From: Limnanthes douglasii subsp. nivea
Lineage: Eukaryota; Streptophyta; Magnoliopsida; Brassicales; Limnanthaceae
Assembly: GCA_036936605.1 (NCBI GenBank)
Contig: JAUPFV010000004.1
Location: 292,806,009-292,870,008, forward strand
Length of the DNA stretch: 64,000 nt
Direction: 5' to 3'
This document shows positions 12,211 to 24,649 of the stretch, one piece after another. The stretch's first letter is position 1. Every line of letters starts with the position of its first letter. Made by a program: the position numbers and the translations under genes. Below the pieces are notes generated by a model. That model had not been told where the DNA came from and ran no database searches. It saw only the letters and a program-made list of their open reading frames with translations.

Positions 12211-13295
12211 TTAATTCTTGAATTAGCAAGATATTATAATTTCAAGTTATATATTCAAGTTGCAACTTGTCAGATGATATCAATAGGTATAAGCGATGAT
12301 ATTTGATGAACTCCCTAAAGGAAAACGAGTTTCATAATATATTTTACTAATACTTAGCGAACTTTGTCACATATTTTGCTGACATTTAGTGAGTTCAGTA
12401 AGCATCGTCGACTCTTCATAACATTTTTCTCGTATGTATTATTATTTATAATGAATTATAATATTCGTACTTGGAACATGTTGGATATTGATTAGTCTTC
12501 GTGGATTACGCTATCTATAACTCACATTATATAAATTGAAACATTAGTCTTCATGTAAATTAAGCCTTAAAAACTAACAAAAAAACTAAAAAATGTGGAT
12601 TACATTCGAAGATAAATATTTAAACAAAATTGTAGAATAAGTTGGGAAAGTAATGCGTAGATGATTAAGATGAATTGGTATGCAATATTACATGGATCAT
12701 GTCAACCCATCACAACACAATCGTGGTGATGTTAAAGTTATGTAGAAGCATTTAAGGATCCTCAAAACACACATGGTTTTCAACCTCAACGGTGAATAAC
12801 GTCAAATTACGTTTGAATTATTTTAGTGTAAAGTCACTGAGAGTCTAACTAAAAAATATTTGAAGCACGTGCACAACATAATCACATCCGAAATAGAAAA
12901 AGCTATGAACATGGCCTCACTTTTAAGAAATTTGTTCATTTAGCATTTCCTATCGTGTTTTAGTTTTGTTGATTCCATTTAGCATTCTCTTATCGTATTA
13001 TTGTAATCATTGTTCCTCATATTCCCAATTCTAAGTATTCGTTAGCGTGTGTAAACTTTAATATTCCCAATATTATATACTTTTTAATGATTGTCAATTA
13101 TATTCTCAAGTTATGTAATGTAGTATATTTAAGAGAGTTTTCAATAATCAGCTGGTTAGAAATTAAATTACTGATAATCACATGGATTTTGCACCATAAA
13201 TTCTTCAAACAATACCCCCAATACACAAACATGTACCACATTCAACAATTAGTTATTTTTAACCTTCAAAACTCAATATATTTCAATCCCAAACT

Positions 13296-13335
<40 letters not shown>

Positions 13336-13477
13336 AAGACAAACAAAATGACATTCATGATTAATATTTTTGGAGAAATTATTTTCTTATTATTTTTAAA
13401 CCAAAATACACTTGACTCCACCACTGGAACAATTGTTTTTTACAACAAAATTACACTTACTTTTGCAACTAAATACG
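12211..13477. other. Unassigned AT-rich part of copy A
   Basis: This is collinear with about 20510-21726 in copy B and contains no recognisable domain. A 146-codon plus-strand ORF at 13087-13527 is low-complexity (it runs through an AT microsatellite) and is not preserved in copy B, so I do not count it as a gene. Confidence 0.55.
13298..13333. repeat. (TA)n microsatellite
   Basis: About 18 uninterrupted TA units. The matching site in copy B (21573-21622) has about 25 units. Confidence 0.95.
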
Positions 13478-13846
13478 TTCATTTTTTTCAAACTAATTTT
13501 GCAACCAAATTACACGTATTTATATAACTCGAACACAATTCAATTTTTAAAACAAAAATCAACACAAAAATGCATATATTTGGACAACCATAAAAAAGTT
13601 AGTCGTTTCACACCAAATTAATATTTATTTTAATAAAAACAAGTTATACTTTATTTTTTGTTTTTCATACAATTAAACTTATTTAACAATCAAAGTCTTA
13701 TTTCCGCAACTACTTTTTTATTATTTCTGTAATATATGTGCACATAACTCCGTAACTGGAACACAATTGTTTTGTAACAACCAAATTACACGTAATTTCG
13801 CAACCATACCACAATTATTGTTTAACAACCAAATTACACATAATTT

Positions 13847-14822
13847 ATTGCCCTTCATTTTGCTTGGGGATTTAGCTCTGCTCGGTAAGGCTAGCTGCCC
13901 ATCCTTTGCATCTGTCTTCTGAAGAATCACCTCCGGAGGGGGTGGAGTGGTTGATTCCTCCCAGGACAAGTCTCTCTGGCCGGTTGTATTCCAGAGATGG
14001 GATCTTACCATGTTGCCTCCGGTGAAACAGTTATGGAAGCGATTTCCCCATTTCTCAGCAGTCCAAGCATTTAGCTTGGCACAAGTAGTCTGCCCCTCCT
14101 CTAGGTAGTCATTGAACTCCTTCGGCAACACTACCAAAAAAAGAAGAGAAATTAAACAAATAAACTTATTATAAGAAAAGACAGAAAGATGTAATGAAAT
14201 ATTTACATGTGCTCTTCCATCTGCTGATAAGCATGCTTGGATTGTCACTAGCTTTAATCTTCCTCCCATTCTCCCAAGCACCACTGATAAACAAAAACTG
14301 AGTCTTCCAGTTCTTCTCCGACTCAAGCAAGTCATCCACCACTTTGTAATTGTCACCCATATTATAATGGTAGAAGGGGATGACATGATTTCTGCAAAGG
14401 TTGGCCACAGCAGCAAATTGCTCCATCGGAAGTGGGATTCCGGAGAGCCTGGAGGCCATGATGCAGGCCATGAGGGTGTACCAAGCATTGGGGCTCAGTT
14501 GGCTGGGGCAGAGCTTTATCAGATGGAAATATCTGACTATCTCTAGGTCCAAGGGGAACTTAAGCCCCCAGTTGAATAACTCTGTGTAGAAAACAATCTC
14601 ACTGAGCTTGCAATCCATTGGCGTCTCTGGATCTACTGGTAACCATGAATATCCTCACAATTAAGGGTATAAATACCAACCACTTTCATTAATGAGGGTA
14701 ATGGACATTAAATACAACCAGACAGCTTAAATCTCACTTTACTAAACACTTAGACATTAAATACACTTAAAACACCACAAAACACCTGACTAAATTACCC
14801 TCAATCGAAAATAATCCACACC
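13847..14822 (+). mobile_element. Deleted 3' end of a Tat-type gypsy element
   Basis: The fragment contains the middle of an antisense gene homologous to 34880-35640 of the complete element. It is joined near 14650 to an LTR fragment (about 14655-14806) with TATAAATACCAACCACTTTC and ACAGCTTAAATCTC, similar to the downstream half of the solo LTR at 61267-61685. The order matches the 3' end of a Tat element with an internal deletion. On the left it abuts the end of copy A; on the right a 350-bp repeat of that same end begins. No short target duplication is visible. Confidence 0.75.
13857..14640 (-). pseudogene. Antisense ORF fragment of a Tat element (PF04195-like)
   Basis: The minus strand encodes the conserved core ELFNWGLKFPLDLEIVRYF, LCPSQLSPNAWYTLMACIMA and SRLSGIPLPMEQFAAVANLC (14618 to about 14400). 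This resembles the Pfam family PF04195, described as a putative gypsy-type transposon domain. An intron is predicted at 14131-14206 (GT donor at 14206, AG acceptor at 14131, phase 1). After it the reading continues LPKEFNDYLEEGQTT and WNTTGQRDLSWEE to about 13857. The N- and C-terminal parts are missing. Compared with the copy at 33606-36582, this one lacks the stop at the SPN-G/A-W position. Confidence 0.75.
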
Positions 14823-15172
14823 GAAATACATTCATTTTTTCCAAACTAATTTTGCAACCAAATTACACATATTTATATAACTCGAACACAATCCAATTTT
14901 TAAAACGAAAATCAACACAAAAATGCATATATTTGGACAACTACAAAAAAGTTAGTCGTTTCACACCAAATTAATATTTATTTTTATATAAACAAGTTAT
15001 ATTTTGTTTTTGTTTTTCATACAACTAAACTTATTTAACAATCAAAGCCTTATTTCCGAAAATACGTTTTTTATTATTCTGTAATATATGTGCACATAAC
15101 TCCGTAACTGGAACGCAATTGTTTTTTAACAACCAAATTACACGTAATTTCGCAACCATACCACAATTATTA
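14823..15172. repeat. 350-bp third copy of the segment's right end
   Basis: This matches 13478-13826 of copy A and 21727-22060 of copy B, including the recurrent GCAACCAAATTACACGTAAT motif. It ends exactly where copy B begins (15172/15173). It therefore marks the tandem junction between the end of one unit and the start of the next. Confidence 0.85.
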
Positions 15173-18100
15173 TTATCCATTGCAAATTCAATGTTTAGGT
15201 TCTCTATAGTCGATTTGGGTAGCCATTGTTTATAAAATATTATTTTAAGACTTTAATCTCATTTATCTAGACGTAGAGTTTACCAATTCTTGAGCTAATG
15301 GTTTAGTAAACGGATCATATAAGTTCTCATTATAATGCACGTATTATATTGATATAATTCAAGATTCAATTAATTGTCTAACATACTCATGTCTTAAACT
15401 TATATGTATAGACTTTCAATTATAGATTCCACTGCATGTTATACTTAATGTTCCGTGACTAATAAAATGTAATTTTATTGTCACCTTATCCTTAAAGGTG
15501 AATGATATCTCCAACAAAAGATCTTTCAACCATTCAACCTATTTACTCATTGCGACTAACGCTATGAACTAAGATTCATAGTTGAATGAGATATTCATGT
15601 TTGTTTGTTTGATCACCAAAAAATAACACCATCGTAAAAAATGAATACATACCTCGTAGTCGATTTATTATCGGCTAGATTGGTGATCCAACTTGCATAT
15701 GTATATTCTTCAAGTATCCCATAAAAGTTATAATATTAGATATACATATATTTTTTCTTTTTAAAATACCCAAAACCCTTCCAACTGCATTCCAATGTTC
15801 CATACCTCGGTTACTCATAAATTGACTTAATTTACCTACCGCAAAATATTTATCTGATATAGTGCAGAAGACTGTATACATTAAATTTTCTATTGCACTA
15901 GCATATTCTAATTGAGTTAATGATTTTACTTCATTATTTTCAAGTTTTAATTTATGATCAAATGGTGTAAGTATTTCTTTGAATTTAAGATATTTGACCT
16001 TATCAAGTGCATTCTCAATATAATGGTATTGATGTAGAGCATAAGCCCACTATTTTGAGTATTTTTATTTCTAGAATAATGTCTACTTTTAGATCATTTA
16101 AAAGCAAAAGACAAAAGTCTATTTGTTTTAATAATCAATTTTTTTATTTAATATAAGAAAGTCATCTACATATAGATATATAATGATTATTATATCATCA
16201 TAAATTTTAGTGTATTAAGACTCGTATGTCGTATCATGTCTAAACCCATTAGATACAATTACATGATCAATTCTTTTGTGATTCCTTTTAGGAGTTTGTT
16301 TTAAACCATATAATAACTTAACAAGCTTACACGCATTGGACTCGTTTCCCAAAGTATAAAAACCCTTAGGTTGTTCCATATAGACCTCCTCCTCGAGATC
16401 TTTCTTTAGGAAAGTTGTTTTGATATCCATTCGGTGAATCTTAAAATTATATATCGATGCAATTCAAATAACATCATAATATTCATGGTTATTAGAACTG
16501 GAGTATATGTGTTAAAATAATATTTTTCTTCTTTTTTTTGAAAACATTTAGTTGCCAATCTTGTTTTAAATGTTTAAATGGTACCATATGTGTGACATTT
16601 ATTCATAAGTGTGATTTGATATTATTTAATAACTTCTTCCCAAATTCTTAAAGGTGAAACAACCAAATCCTGAGTGTGATTTCATATTTTTTAATATATT
16701 TCATCATTTATAATCTCTACCAAAATGCAAAATCCTATAATGTTGTGACTTATTTATAAGAGTTATAATTATCTTAAAAAAATATTACCATAATGTTTTT
16801 GGATGATTGTGAATCAATTTTATTCTACCAAATAGAAGGAAATCTTTTAAGAATCTATCTCATCGGATCCTGAATTTGTAGGTCTCTTTTCTTTTTTACT
16901 TCTATGAGGTTCATACGGGTCCTCATCAATCGAAGGTGTTTTTTTTAAAGCTCTTACCTCATTTCCTCCATAGGTTTGGATCTCATAATCCTTAAATGAT
17001 TTATATTCAATGAACATGCATTTCTTGATTCAAATACCATATTGGACTCAAGTCTAATAGCATATAAGATTCTATTGGTTGCGTAACCAATGAACACACA
17101 TCTTATAGTTATAAGACTTATTTTTATTCATTTTAGATATGTATTTTTATAAAAACTAAACACCCACACTTTATAATATTTAACATTTGTCTTTCTTTCT
17201 TTTTATAGAATTATAAATATGACATGCGATTAAAACAACTTCATCTCATAAATTAATTATGCAATTTTGAATTAACTAGCAAGATAGTGGTCATCTTAAT
17301 CAAGTTCTATTTTTATACTCCGACAATCTATTTTGTTGCGGCATGTAAGACCCCGAACATTTATGAAAAATATCTCATGCTTTTAAAAAAAACTAAAAAC
17401 TTCACATGAGAAATATTCTTCGCCTTTATTATTACGCAATATTTAATCTTAATGTATAATAGAATTTATATTTCCACTTTTAAGATTTTAAACATGTTAA
17501 AGTCCTTATATGTATGTTTAAGAAAATAAACATAAGTAAATATAGAACATTCATCAATGAAAGTTATAAATTATCTCATACCCCGATGTGTCAAGATGTT
17601 ATTTAACTCACATATGTTGATGTGTATTAATTTTTATAATTTTGTACATCTTTCGACGAACTTTTATGACTTCTTAATCATTTTCTATTCTACACACAAT
17701 TCACATTTTTATACGAACCTGTATCATATTTTATAAGTCTAATTTTTATAATTCTATTCATCGTTTTATGTCCTATATGAGCAAGTATAACATGCCATAT
17801 CAAATAATTATTTCGAGAATAACTATAAATAAAACTCTTAATTATACTCATTGAAAATTTGTTAGTACATAGTTTCACCATTGTATTGCTTGGGTATCAT
17901 TTCCTAAAATATATATTTTATTTTATAATGAGTGTACCATATTTGTAAACAAAATGAATTCTTGATTTAGCCAAAAGAACGAGACACCTAGTTTTTGTTC
18001 ATTTCTGGAACATATAAAAAATTATTTAGAGTTGTCATTTTTCAATTTATACATATTAACTCGATGTTTCCACGTTCTTCCACTGTTGATCTGTTGGTGC

Positions 18101-18715
18101 TCATTATTTGCACCTCACATGCATGACTACTTATTTCAAATGATTTAAATATAGATATATTATGAGCGACATATACTACTTCACATGTATCATACGACCG
18201 TAATATTGACTTATGTTACTATTACCACAATTTTATCTTTCACGTTGTTTACAATTTCATATTCTTTCAAAGATTACCAACTCTTGCAATTTTGACAAAT
18301 CTATTATAAACGTAACACGTAATTCTACTTGGTTGGAAATAATTTTTGTTAATACTCATGTATTTGTTTTTCTTACAACATTCCTACGCCTTTGCAAACA
18401 TGAGTACTATAACGATGCTTCTATATTCAGTAGTTTTAGAGAAAACAAGTTTCTTACAAAAAACTTATGAACTACACATTTAGTCATAAGATTTAAGCGT
18501 ACAACATCAATATAATCAAACTTGATATATTATAATGACCATACATGTTCTATGATCATAATTATTTTTATTGTGAACTACATATTTAGTTATACAAGCT
18601 GTAGGCGTATGATTGCCAATGTCATGCGCATACACTGATCTTATCTAATCAGACTTGACCTTCTTTGATGACCATACTTGTTCTATTATCATAATTTTTT
18701 TATTATTAGAAAACT
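15173..18715 (-). pseudogene. Decayed Ty1/copia pol, copy B
   Basis: Minus-strand copia polyprotein remains. Pre-integrase motif at 17690-17881: LIWHVILAHIGHKTMNRII, which in this copy is not split by an LTR. Reverse transcriptase at 16215-16430: MDIKTTFLKKDLEEEVYMEQ and KLVKLLYGLKQTPK. RNase H traces lie at 15490-15800 (GYLKNIHMQV). Stops and shifts occur throughout, and no full domain is open. It is the sister of 5461-9500 and decayed largely before the duplication, since many stops are shared. Confidence 0.78.
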
Positions 18716-18721
18716 AGAGTT

Positions 18722-19150
18722 GGAAACAAAATTTCTAATAGTAAGAAAATAAAATATTTGTCAAAATATCACCGGAAACAATAGAGAAGCATGAGACATG
18801 TAAAGTTATGATTTCCAAAAGGAATTATTTTGATGACTCTATTGCTTTGGTATTTAAAGGAATTTATTTTGGGATATAAAAATTTTTACGAACTCAAATA
18901 CAAAAAACAAAAAATAAAGTTTAGATTTGACAAAGTAAGATGAAAATGAGAGAGACGATATTTAGAAGAGAATATTTAATTTTTTATTATGTTTTCTTCA
19001 TTCTTTAAATATCTACGTATTTATAAAAATGATTAAATATTTTTAAAGAATAGTAAGCATTTATAAAAATATATGTAGAACCATACATTTTGAAGAAGTA
19101 ATTTTTTAGAAAACTTTAATTTTCGAAATAACACAATATTTCAAATTCGT
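18722..19150 (-). repeat. Degenerate copia LTR-like end, copy B
   Basis: Counterpart of 9512-9948, with minus-strand TATAAATA at plus 19018-19025 followed by the same leader sequence. The edges are undefined. Confidence 0.5.
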
Positions 19151-19164
19151 TTGCCTTTGTTGAT

Positions 19165-19985
19165 CACAGTGAAGTTGTTGGTTAACTGTTAAAATTTGAA
19201 TTTAGTCATGAACAACATTCTGAAATTTTAAATATACCATGAGTTGAAGCTCGTTGCGTTGAAGTCCATGGGAAACACTAAGTCGAAGGTCTAATAGCTT
19301 TGACTTGTCCATTTCATGGTTTGTCTAACCTTCTTGTCGACCAATTTAACTCTGATGATCTGAACTCCTCTTCATATCGACCTCATTTAATCAATAACTT
19401 CCATATATTCTAGGGTTTTAGGTCTCTAATTCTAAAATGGTCCTAATATTTGGGCAATGTAACAGTGGACCAACTTAACTCGCTATCTGCAACCTTCCTC
19501 TCATAGCTATAATAAAGGAAGAACCAGAGAGATCGCGATAATTTATTGAGGACCGTATTAGGTATAATAAAAATAAATGACCAATAAACTTGTCCAACAA
19601 AAATGACTGAATTGATGAGCTGAGATCTACCATCATATGAAAGATGTTTATAGTTATAGGAGCCAATACACACAATTATATAACTGAGGAGAGGGTGAAA
19701 CTCATTATAGAAGAGTTGACCTAAAACAAATGGAACACCTATGTATTTTACTGGAAGTGAGCCAATATTGTACCGCGTGATGTTAATGAAGTCTTGTCTA
19801 AAAGTGGGGTTAGTTCACCTTATAGAGAAAGATATAGTTTTCCTATAATTGACTTGGATTTGTGAGATGTCAGAAAGTTTAATCAGAACCTCGTTGATGA
19901 AATTGAGAGAGTTAAGATCAGTGCGACATAATATTGTTAGACCATCGACAAAATAAAGGTTAAGTTTTTTAAGCTTTTCACATTT
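19165..19985 (-). pseudogene. LINE (L1-type) reverse transcriptase fragment, copy B
   Basis: Minus-strand motifs are FVDGLTILCRTDLNSLNF near 19940-19960, then LSYDGRSQLINSVIFVGQVY and NKLSRSLWFFLYYSYE in the ORF 19443-19673. This is the same fragment of non-LTR reverse transcriptase as in copy A, with the same FVDG in place of the catalytic FADD. Copy B keeps a single version of the start. It is truncated at both ends and interrupted by stops. Confidence 0.75.
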
Positions 19986-21568
19986 TCATTGAAAATTGAA
20001 ATTCATATAATCATTTTCCCTTGAGGATACTTAAAAAGACTTACATTACAACGAAAAATAAGAAAAAATATAAAATGTCACATTGTCGGAGTCCTTTCAT
20101 ACCATAAAAATTTCATATATCCATATATAATTCCCATAATCAATATATGATTATTTAAAAAAAATCGATTTAGTGAAGTGAAACTATATGTTTTTATATT
20201 TCGACTATTATGTCGAAATACAATTGTGAAAACGCTTTGATAGAGTTCTAATCAAAAACCTCCAAACAGTTGCAGGAAACTAAATATTTGTCCAAAACAT
20301 TTATGTAAGAAACTATATCATTTTTAGATCTTAGAAAAAATAAAATAAATTTGGTTACAAATTTAAATTGTTATTAGTGTTAGGTTGTATCTCGTTAAAC
20401 TTTTGTTAGATCTTTCATTTTTTTAGTTCAAATTATTTTTAAACATGAAATTATGTTTTACCCCTCACACCCTTAACTTGTAAACAAAAACCCTGAAACT
20501 ATAAATTATAACATTAATTCTTGAAGTAGCAAGACATTATAATTTCGAGTTATAGATTCAAGTTGCAACTTGTCAGATGATATCAATAGGCGTAAGCGAT
20601 TATATGATGAACTCGCTAAAGGCAAACGAGTTTCATAACATAATTTACTAATACTTAGCGAATTTGGTCACATATTTGCTGACATTTAGTGAGTTCAGCA
20701 AACATAATTGACTCTTCATGACAATTTTCTAGTATGTATTATTATTTATCATGAATTATAATATTCGTACTTGGCACATGTTGGATGTTGATTAGTCTTC
20801 GTGGATTACGCTATCTATAATTGACGTTATATAAATTGAAACATTAGTTTTCATGTAAATTATGCCTTAGAAATTAACAAAAAAACGAAAAAATGTTGAT
20901 TACATTCGAAGATAAATATTTAAAGAAAATTGTAAAATAAGTCGGCAAAGTAATGCGTAAACTATTGAGATGCATCGGTATGCAATATGTACATGGATCA
21001 TGTCAAGCCATCGCAAGCAAGACACAATCGTGATGATGTTAAAGTTATGTAGAAGCATTTAAGGATCCTCGAAACACAAATGGTTTTCAACCTCAACGGT
21101 GAAGAACGTCAAACTGCGTTTGAATTGTTTTAGTGTAAGGTCACCGAGAGTCTAACTGAATAATATTTGAAGCTATGAACATTGGCCTCACATATAAGAA
21201 ATTTGTTCATTTAGCATTTCCTATCGTGTTGTAGTCTTGTATTCCATTTAGCATTTTATTATCGTATCATTGTAATAATTGTTCCTCGTATTTCCAATTT
21301 TAAGTATTCGTTAGCGCGTGTAAACTTTAACATTCCCAATTTTAAATATTTTTTAGTGTTTGTCAATTTTAATATTCTTAAGTTTACATAATGTATTATT
21401 TTAAGAGAGTTTTCAATAATCACATGGTTAGAAATTAAATTACTGATAATCACGTGGATTTTGCACCATAAATTCTTCAAACAATAGCCACAAATACACA
21501 AACATGTACCACCTTCGACAATTAGTTATTTTTAACCTTCAAAACTCAATATATTTCAATCTCAAACT

Positions 21569-21572
<4 letters not shown>
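19986..21572. other. Unassigned AT-rich part of copy B
   Basis: Collinear with 11500-13297 of copy A. I see no domain, RNA gene or terminal repeat in it. Confidence 0.5.

Positions 21573-21622
<50 letters not shown>
21573..21622. repeat. (AT)n microsatellite
   Basis: About 25 uninterrupted AT units, longer than the matching tract in copy A (13298-13333). Confidence 0.95.
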
Positions 21623-21626
<4 letters not shown>

Positions 21627-21639
21627 CGGAAATTATTTT

Positions 21640-22140
21640 CTTATTATTTTTGCAACCAAAACACTTAATTTCACCACTCGAACAATTGTTTTTTACAACA
21701 AGACTACACTTAATTTTACAATTACAATACATTCATTTTTTCCAAACTAATTTTGCAACCAAATTGCACGTATTTATATAACTGGAACGCAATCCAACTT
21801 TAAAACAAAAATCAACACAAAAATGCACATATTTAGACAACTACAAAAACGTTAGTCGTTTCGCACCAAATTAATATTTATTTTCATAAAAAGAAGTTAT
21901 GTTTAGACAATTAAACTTATTTAACAATCAAAGTCTTATTTCCGCAACTACTTTTTTCTTATTTCTGTAATATATGTGCACATAATTCCGCAACTGGAAC
22001 ACAATTGTTATTTATCAACCAAATTACACGTAATTTTGCAATCATACCACAATTATTGTTTAACAACCAAATTACACGTAATTTCGCAACTATAACATAA
22101 TTATTTTTTCCCGACTTATTTCACAACCTAATTACACGTA
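21640..22140. repeat. Degenerate CAACCAAATTACACGTAAT repeats
   Basis: The motif GCAACCAAATTACACGTAATTT or close variants recurs about every 30-60 bases here and in the matching ends at 13390-13846 and 14823-15172. It looks like a degenerate short-period repeat, not a gene. Confidence 0.6.
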
Positions 22141-22290
22141 ATATAATTTTCATTCATCTAGTTTTGTTTATCTTGAAAAAACAAAACTAATTGTATTTCC
22201 AAATTTATTTTTAAAGTTATGATCCGAAAAATATAACATTTTAAAAAAACTTAAAATAAAAAAATGATTAAAAAATATTTTGTACTATCG

Positions 22291-22534
22291 AACGAGTGAT
22301 CATTTTTTTTTCGAAGGGAACCCGCAACCGCTACTCATAGTGCAATGAGTGCGCACATGGTAAACCATCAGTCTGACGCGATAGCCTGCAAACCAACGCC
22401 AGAAGGTATACCACACAAGGTGACAGGCTCAGCCGAGAAAGCGTATGTAGAGGGACTCGAACTCATGACCTTTTGGTTATAAGAATGCCATACCCAACCA
22501 ACTCGGCTACCCCTTGGGGACAACGAGTGATCAT
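22291..22534 (-). mobile_element. tRNA-derived SINE with 13-bp target duplication
   Basis: The SINE occupies 22304-22521 on the minus strand. It has a tRNA-like head with box A TAGCCGAGTTGG (plus 22498-22509) and box B AGTTCGAGTCC (plus 22453-22463), and a short A tail (T run at 22304-22311 on plus). The 13-bp duplication AACGAGTGATCAT is perfect at 22291-22303 and 22522-22534. SINEs are Pol III transcribed and use LINE machinery. The perfect duplication suggests a fairly recent insertion. Confidence 0.93.
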
Positions 22535-23145
22535 CTGAAAATATTAATTTATCATCAAGTGATTCACAATAACTAATCTAACATTAATATTAGAGGGTAT
22601 TTATAAATACTTTTATATTAAAATACTCGAACTCGTAATCTTTTGTAATAAACATGTCTTATTCCATCCGCTCGGTTTTTCCTTCCAATACAATATACCT
22701 CTTTGTTATTCGTAATAGAAGTTGATAAATGTTGAATTATTGGATATATAAAAAACCATTATATATTTAGCGGTAATTGCGGTTTAGTGATATTAAATCA
22801 ATTTCCCCTACCATACATGCTCTTCAATCGAAATAAATGGTTAGAAACAAACATATTAACCAGGAAATTTAGATTTCTAATTTAATTTCCTTTACATGGT
22901 ATGAATCCTACTTATTGTTAGTGATATATTACATGGTGTATCCCAAAACTAATCATGTACTCAAAACAAAACAACTACTACTTCATACGACTAAACGATA
23001 ATCAATTCGTAAATACAGCAGTAGACCCCTTACATCGTTCATAGTTATGGATTAAGCATACATTTTCCAATAAAATACAAAACAGAACTTCAACAATCAA
23101 ACAACAAATTCATGGTAATAATAAATTAAGATAGGAGTAGTAATT
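22535..23145. other. 3' flank of the GASA gene
   Basis: AT-rich intergenic sequence with no recognised element. The gene's 3' UTR and poly(A) site should lie in 22950-23145; no single signal is decisive. Confidence 0.5.
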
Positions 23146-24390
23146 TCAAGGGCATTTAGGTCCTCCTTCCTTGGTCTTCCAGTTATTGTAGCAGGGGCAA
23201 ATTGCTTTATTCCCATAATACCCTGGGGGGACACACAAACATTTTGTGCAGCACTTCTGACAAAAGAACATGCATGGCTTGTGGTACTGGGTCTGGCTAC
23301 ACCTTCTTGTGCACTGTGATGGGCATTCTGGTAATAGTTTTAAAAACAAAATTATGTGGTTATTGATATTATATATAAAGATTCAATTTAAAGGTTGTTA
23401 AATTTCGATCAAACTTTGTTAAATTTTGTCTGTATTTTTGTTTTTATATATAACTAACATTTTTAAAAAATCGTAAAGGATTTTAGAAAATTTATTTTTA
23501 AAAAAGTATAAAAAAAGTTAGAGGTGGAATTAAAAAAATTGGATCTAGGTATAGTCTCGTTCAAATATAATATAATGTAGTTAGTTACCGAAATTGGTCA
23601 CGTGTATAAAAAACTAATGATATTATATTTTTATAAAATATAATAATAGATCCAATAAAAGTGATTGAGTTGATAAGAAATAACACCAATCTTTGAGACA
23701 AATGAAGAATTTTAATGATTAATCATAATTTTTAGTCGGATTTATACAAATTAATTGAGATTTAAGTAATTTTTTTTGTTAAAAATATAATTAGCCACCA
23801 GAATTAGTCATATGTATCTACAAAATAAGTAGTGTATCAAAACATTGTTTTTATCTATTTCATTCATACGAAAATTAAAACGAAACAAAAATAAAAAATA
23901 CAACAAACCTAACAAAAATAATTATTTTGATAAAAAATAACATCACCAATTCTTTTTTATATTAGGTACGAATTTCGATGACTCGTTATTATTTTTAAAT
24001 TCGAAAAAAATAAAAATAAAATTGCATTGTTGTAAAAGTTTACTACTTACCGTAGCTTTTGAGACTTCCGGGTCCGAAATGTTTCTACCAAAAAAGCACA
24101 AAACTAGAGTAAGTATAAGATTAAAAAAAAAATTGTATATAGCTAGATTTTATATAATCGAAATATAAATTTTAGTTGAGACTACTTTATCTCGATGATG
24201 CCCTCCATGTCCGTGAGATGCAATAACCTTGTCATTGAGAAAGAAAATTAGATAGGAATAAAAAAAAAATTAAAAGAATTGTTTCTTTATTTTAAAGAAA
24301 ACTAGGAGAGGGTTTGTTTACCGAATGGATTTGGAGGATTGAGATAGAAATGACGAGGAAAAGAAATATTGTTGCTCCAATTCTAGCCAT
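23146..24390 (-). CDS. GASA/snakin (gibberellin-regulated) secreted peptide, four exons
   Basis: Predicted exons (minus strand): 24390-24322, 24227-24186, 24084-24051, 23327-23146. All junctions have GT and AG, frames join cleanly, and the total is 108 residues. Exon 1 encodes a signal peptide (MARIGATIFLFLVISISIL). Exon 2 is short and His/Gly-rich (SHGHGGHHRDK). Exon 3 carries FGPGSLKSY, typical just before the GASA domain. Exon 4 carries the whole domain with all 12 cysteines: ECPSQCTRRC, HKPCMFFCQKCC, KCLCVPPG, CPCYNNWK and the terminal GGPKCP. Family members are small secreted or wall-associated peptides linked to gibberellin responses, growth and defence. By eye it is closest to the GASA4/GASA6 type. 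The third intron is 723 bp. Splicing is inferred, but the reading is very consistent. Confidence 0.92.
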
Positions 24391-24469
24391 GCTCTAATTT
24401 GTGTATGAGAAAACCCGAGAATAAGAGAGAACGATAAGGGAGTGGTGTGGTTCTTTGTGTTAGTATATG

Positions 24470-24477
24470 TATAAATA
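24470..24477 (-). promoter_or_regulatory. Possible TATA-like box of the GASA gene
   Basis: An A/T box (TATTTATA on the minus strand) lies 80 bases upstream of the start codon, a plausible distance. It is not the canonical TATAAATA on the coding strand, so this is weak. Confidence 0.3.
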
Positions 24478-24649
24478 GAAGTGATTGTGTCTTAAATTCA
24501 AGGGCCTACCACGGGTGGGTGGTGTGTTTGGCATCCGATGTCTACATTATTTACCATTCGGATTTGGACTTAAAAATTTATGTTCCGATTAGAAAAAAAT
24601 ACAAATCTTGGATCCGTGTTTTTGAGATAAAATATAATTTTTGGTTTTG

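Larger units (their letters stand above)
5461..13846. repeat. Large duplicated segment, copy A
   Basis: From TTATCCATTGCAAATTCAAT at 5461 onward the sequence is collinear with copy B at 15173-22084, with high identity by eye over several kilobases. Copy A is longer mainly because of a 459-bp solo LTR (8047-8505), an 810-bp internal tandem duplication (10591-12210) and an 85-bp stretch near 10085-10170 that is missing from B. It contains, in order, a decayed copia pol, its LTR-like end, a LINE fragment and low-complexity sequence. Confidence 0.85.
15173..22084. repeat. Large duplicated segment, copy B
   Basis: Collinear with copy A (5461-13846). It lacks the solo LTR, the 810-bp tandem duplication and an 85-bp block. 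At the missing 85-bp block, copy A has GTTCA on both sides of the segment, which suggests loss by short direct-repeat deletion in B. The extra sequence to the left of copy A (before 5461) is absent from B. Confidence 0.85.

Noticed and set aside
13087..13527. 146-codon plus-strand ORF
   Set aside because: It runs through a TA microsatellite, is low-complexity and is not kept in the duplicate at 21360-21800.
22451..22521. Possible tRNA gene on the minus strand
   Set aside because: Box A and box B are there, but the stems do not complete a tRNA, a non-tRNA body and A tail follow, and a 13-bp target duplication flanks the whole: it is a SINE.
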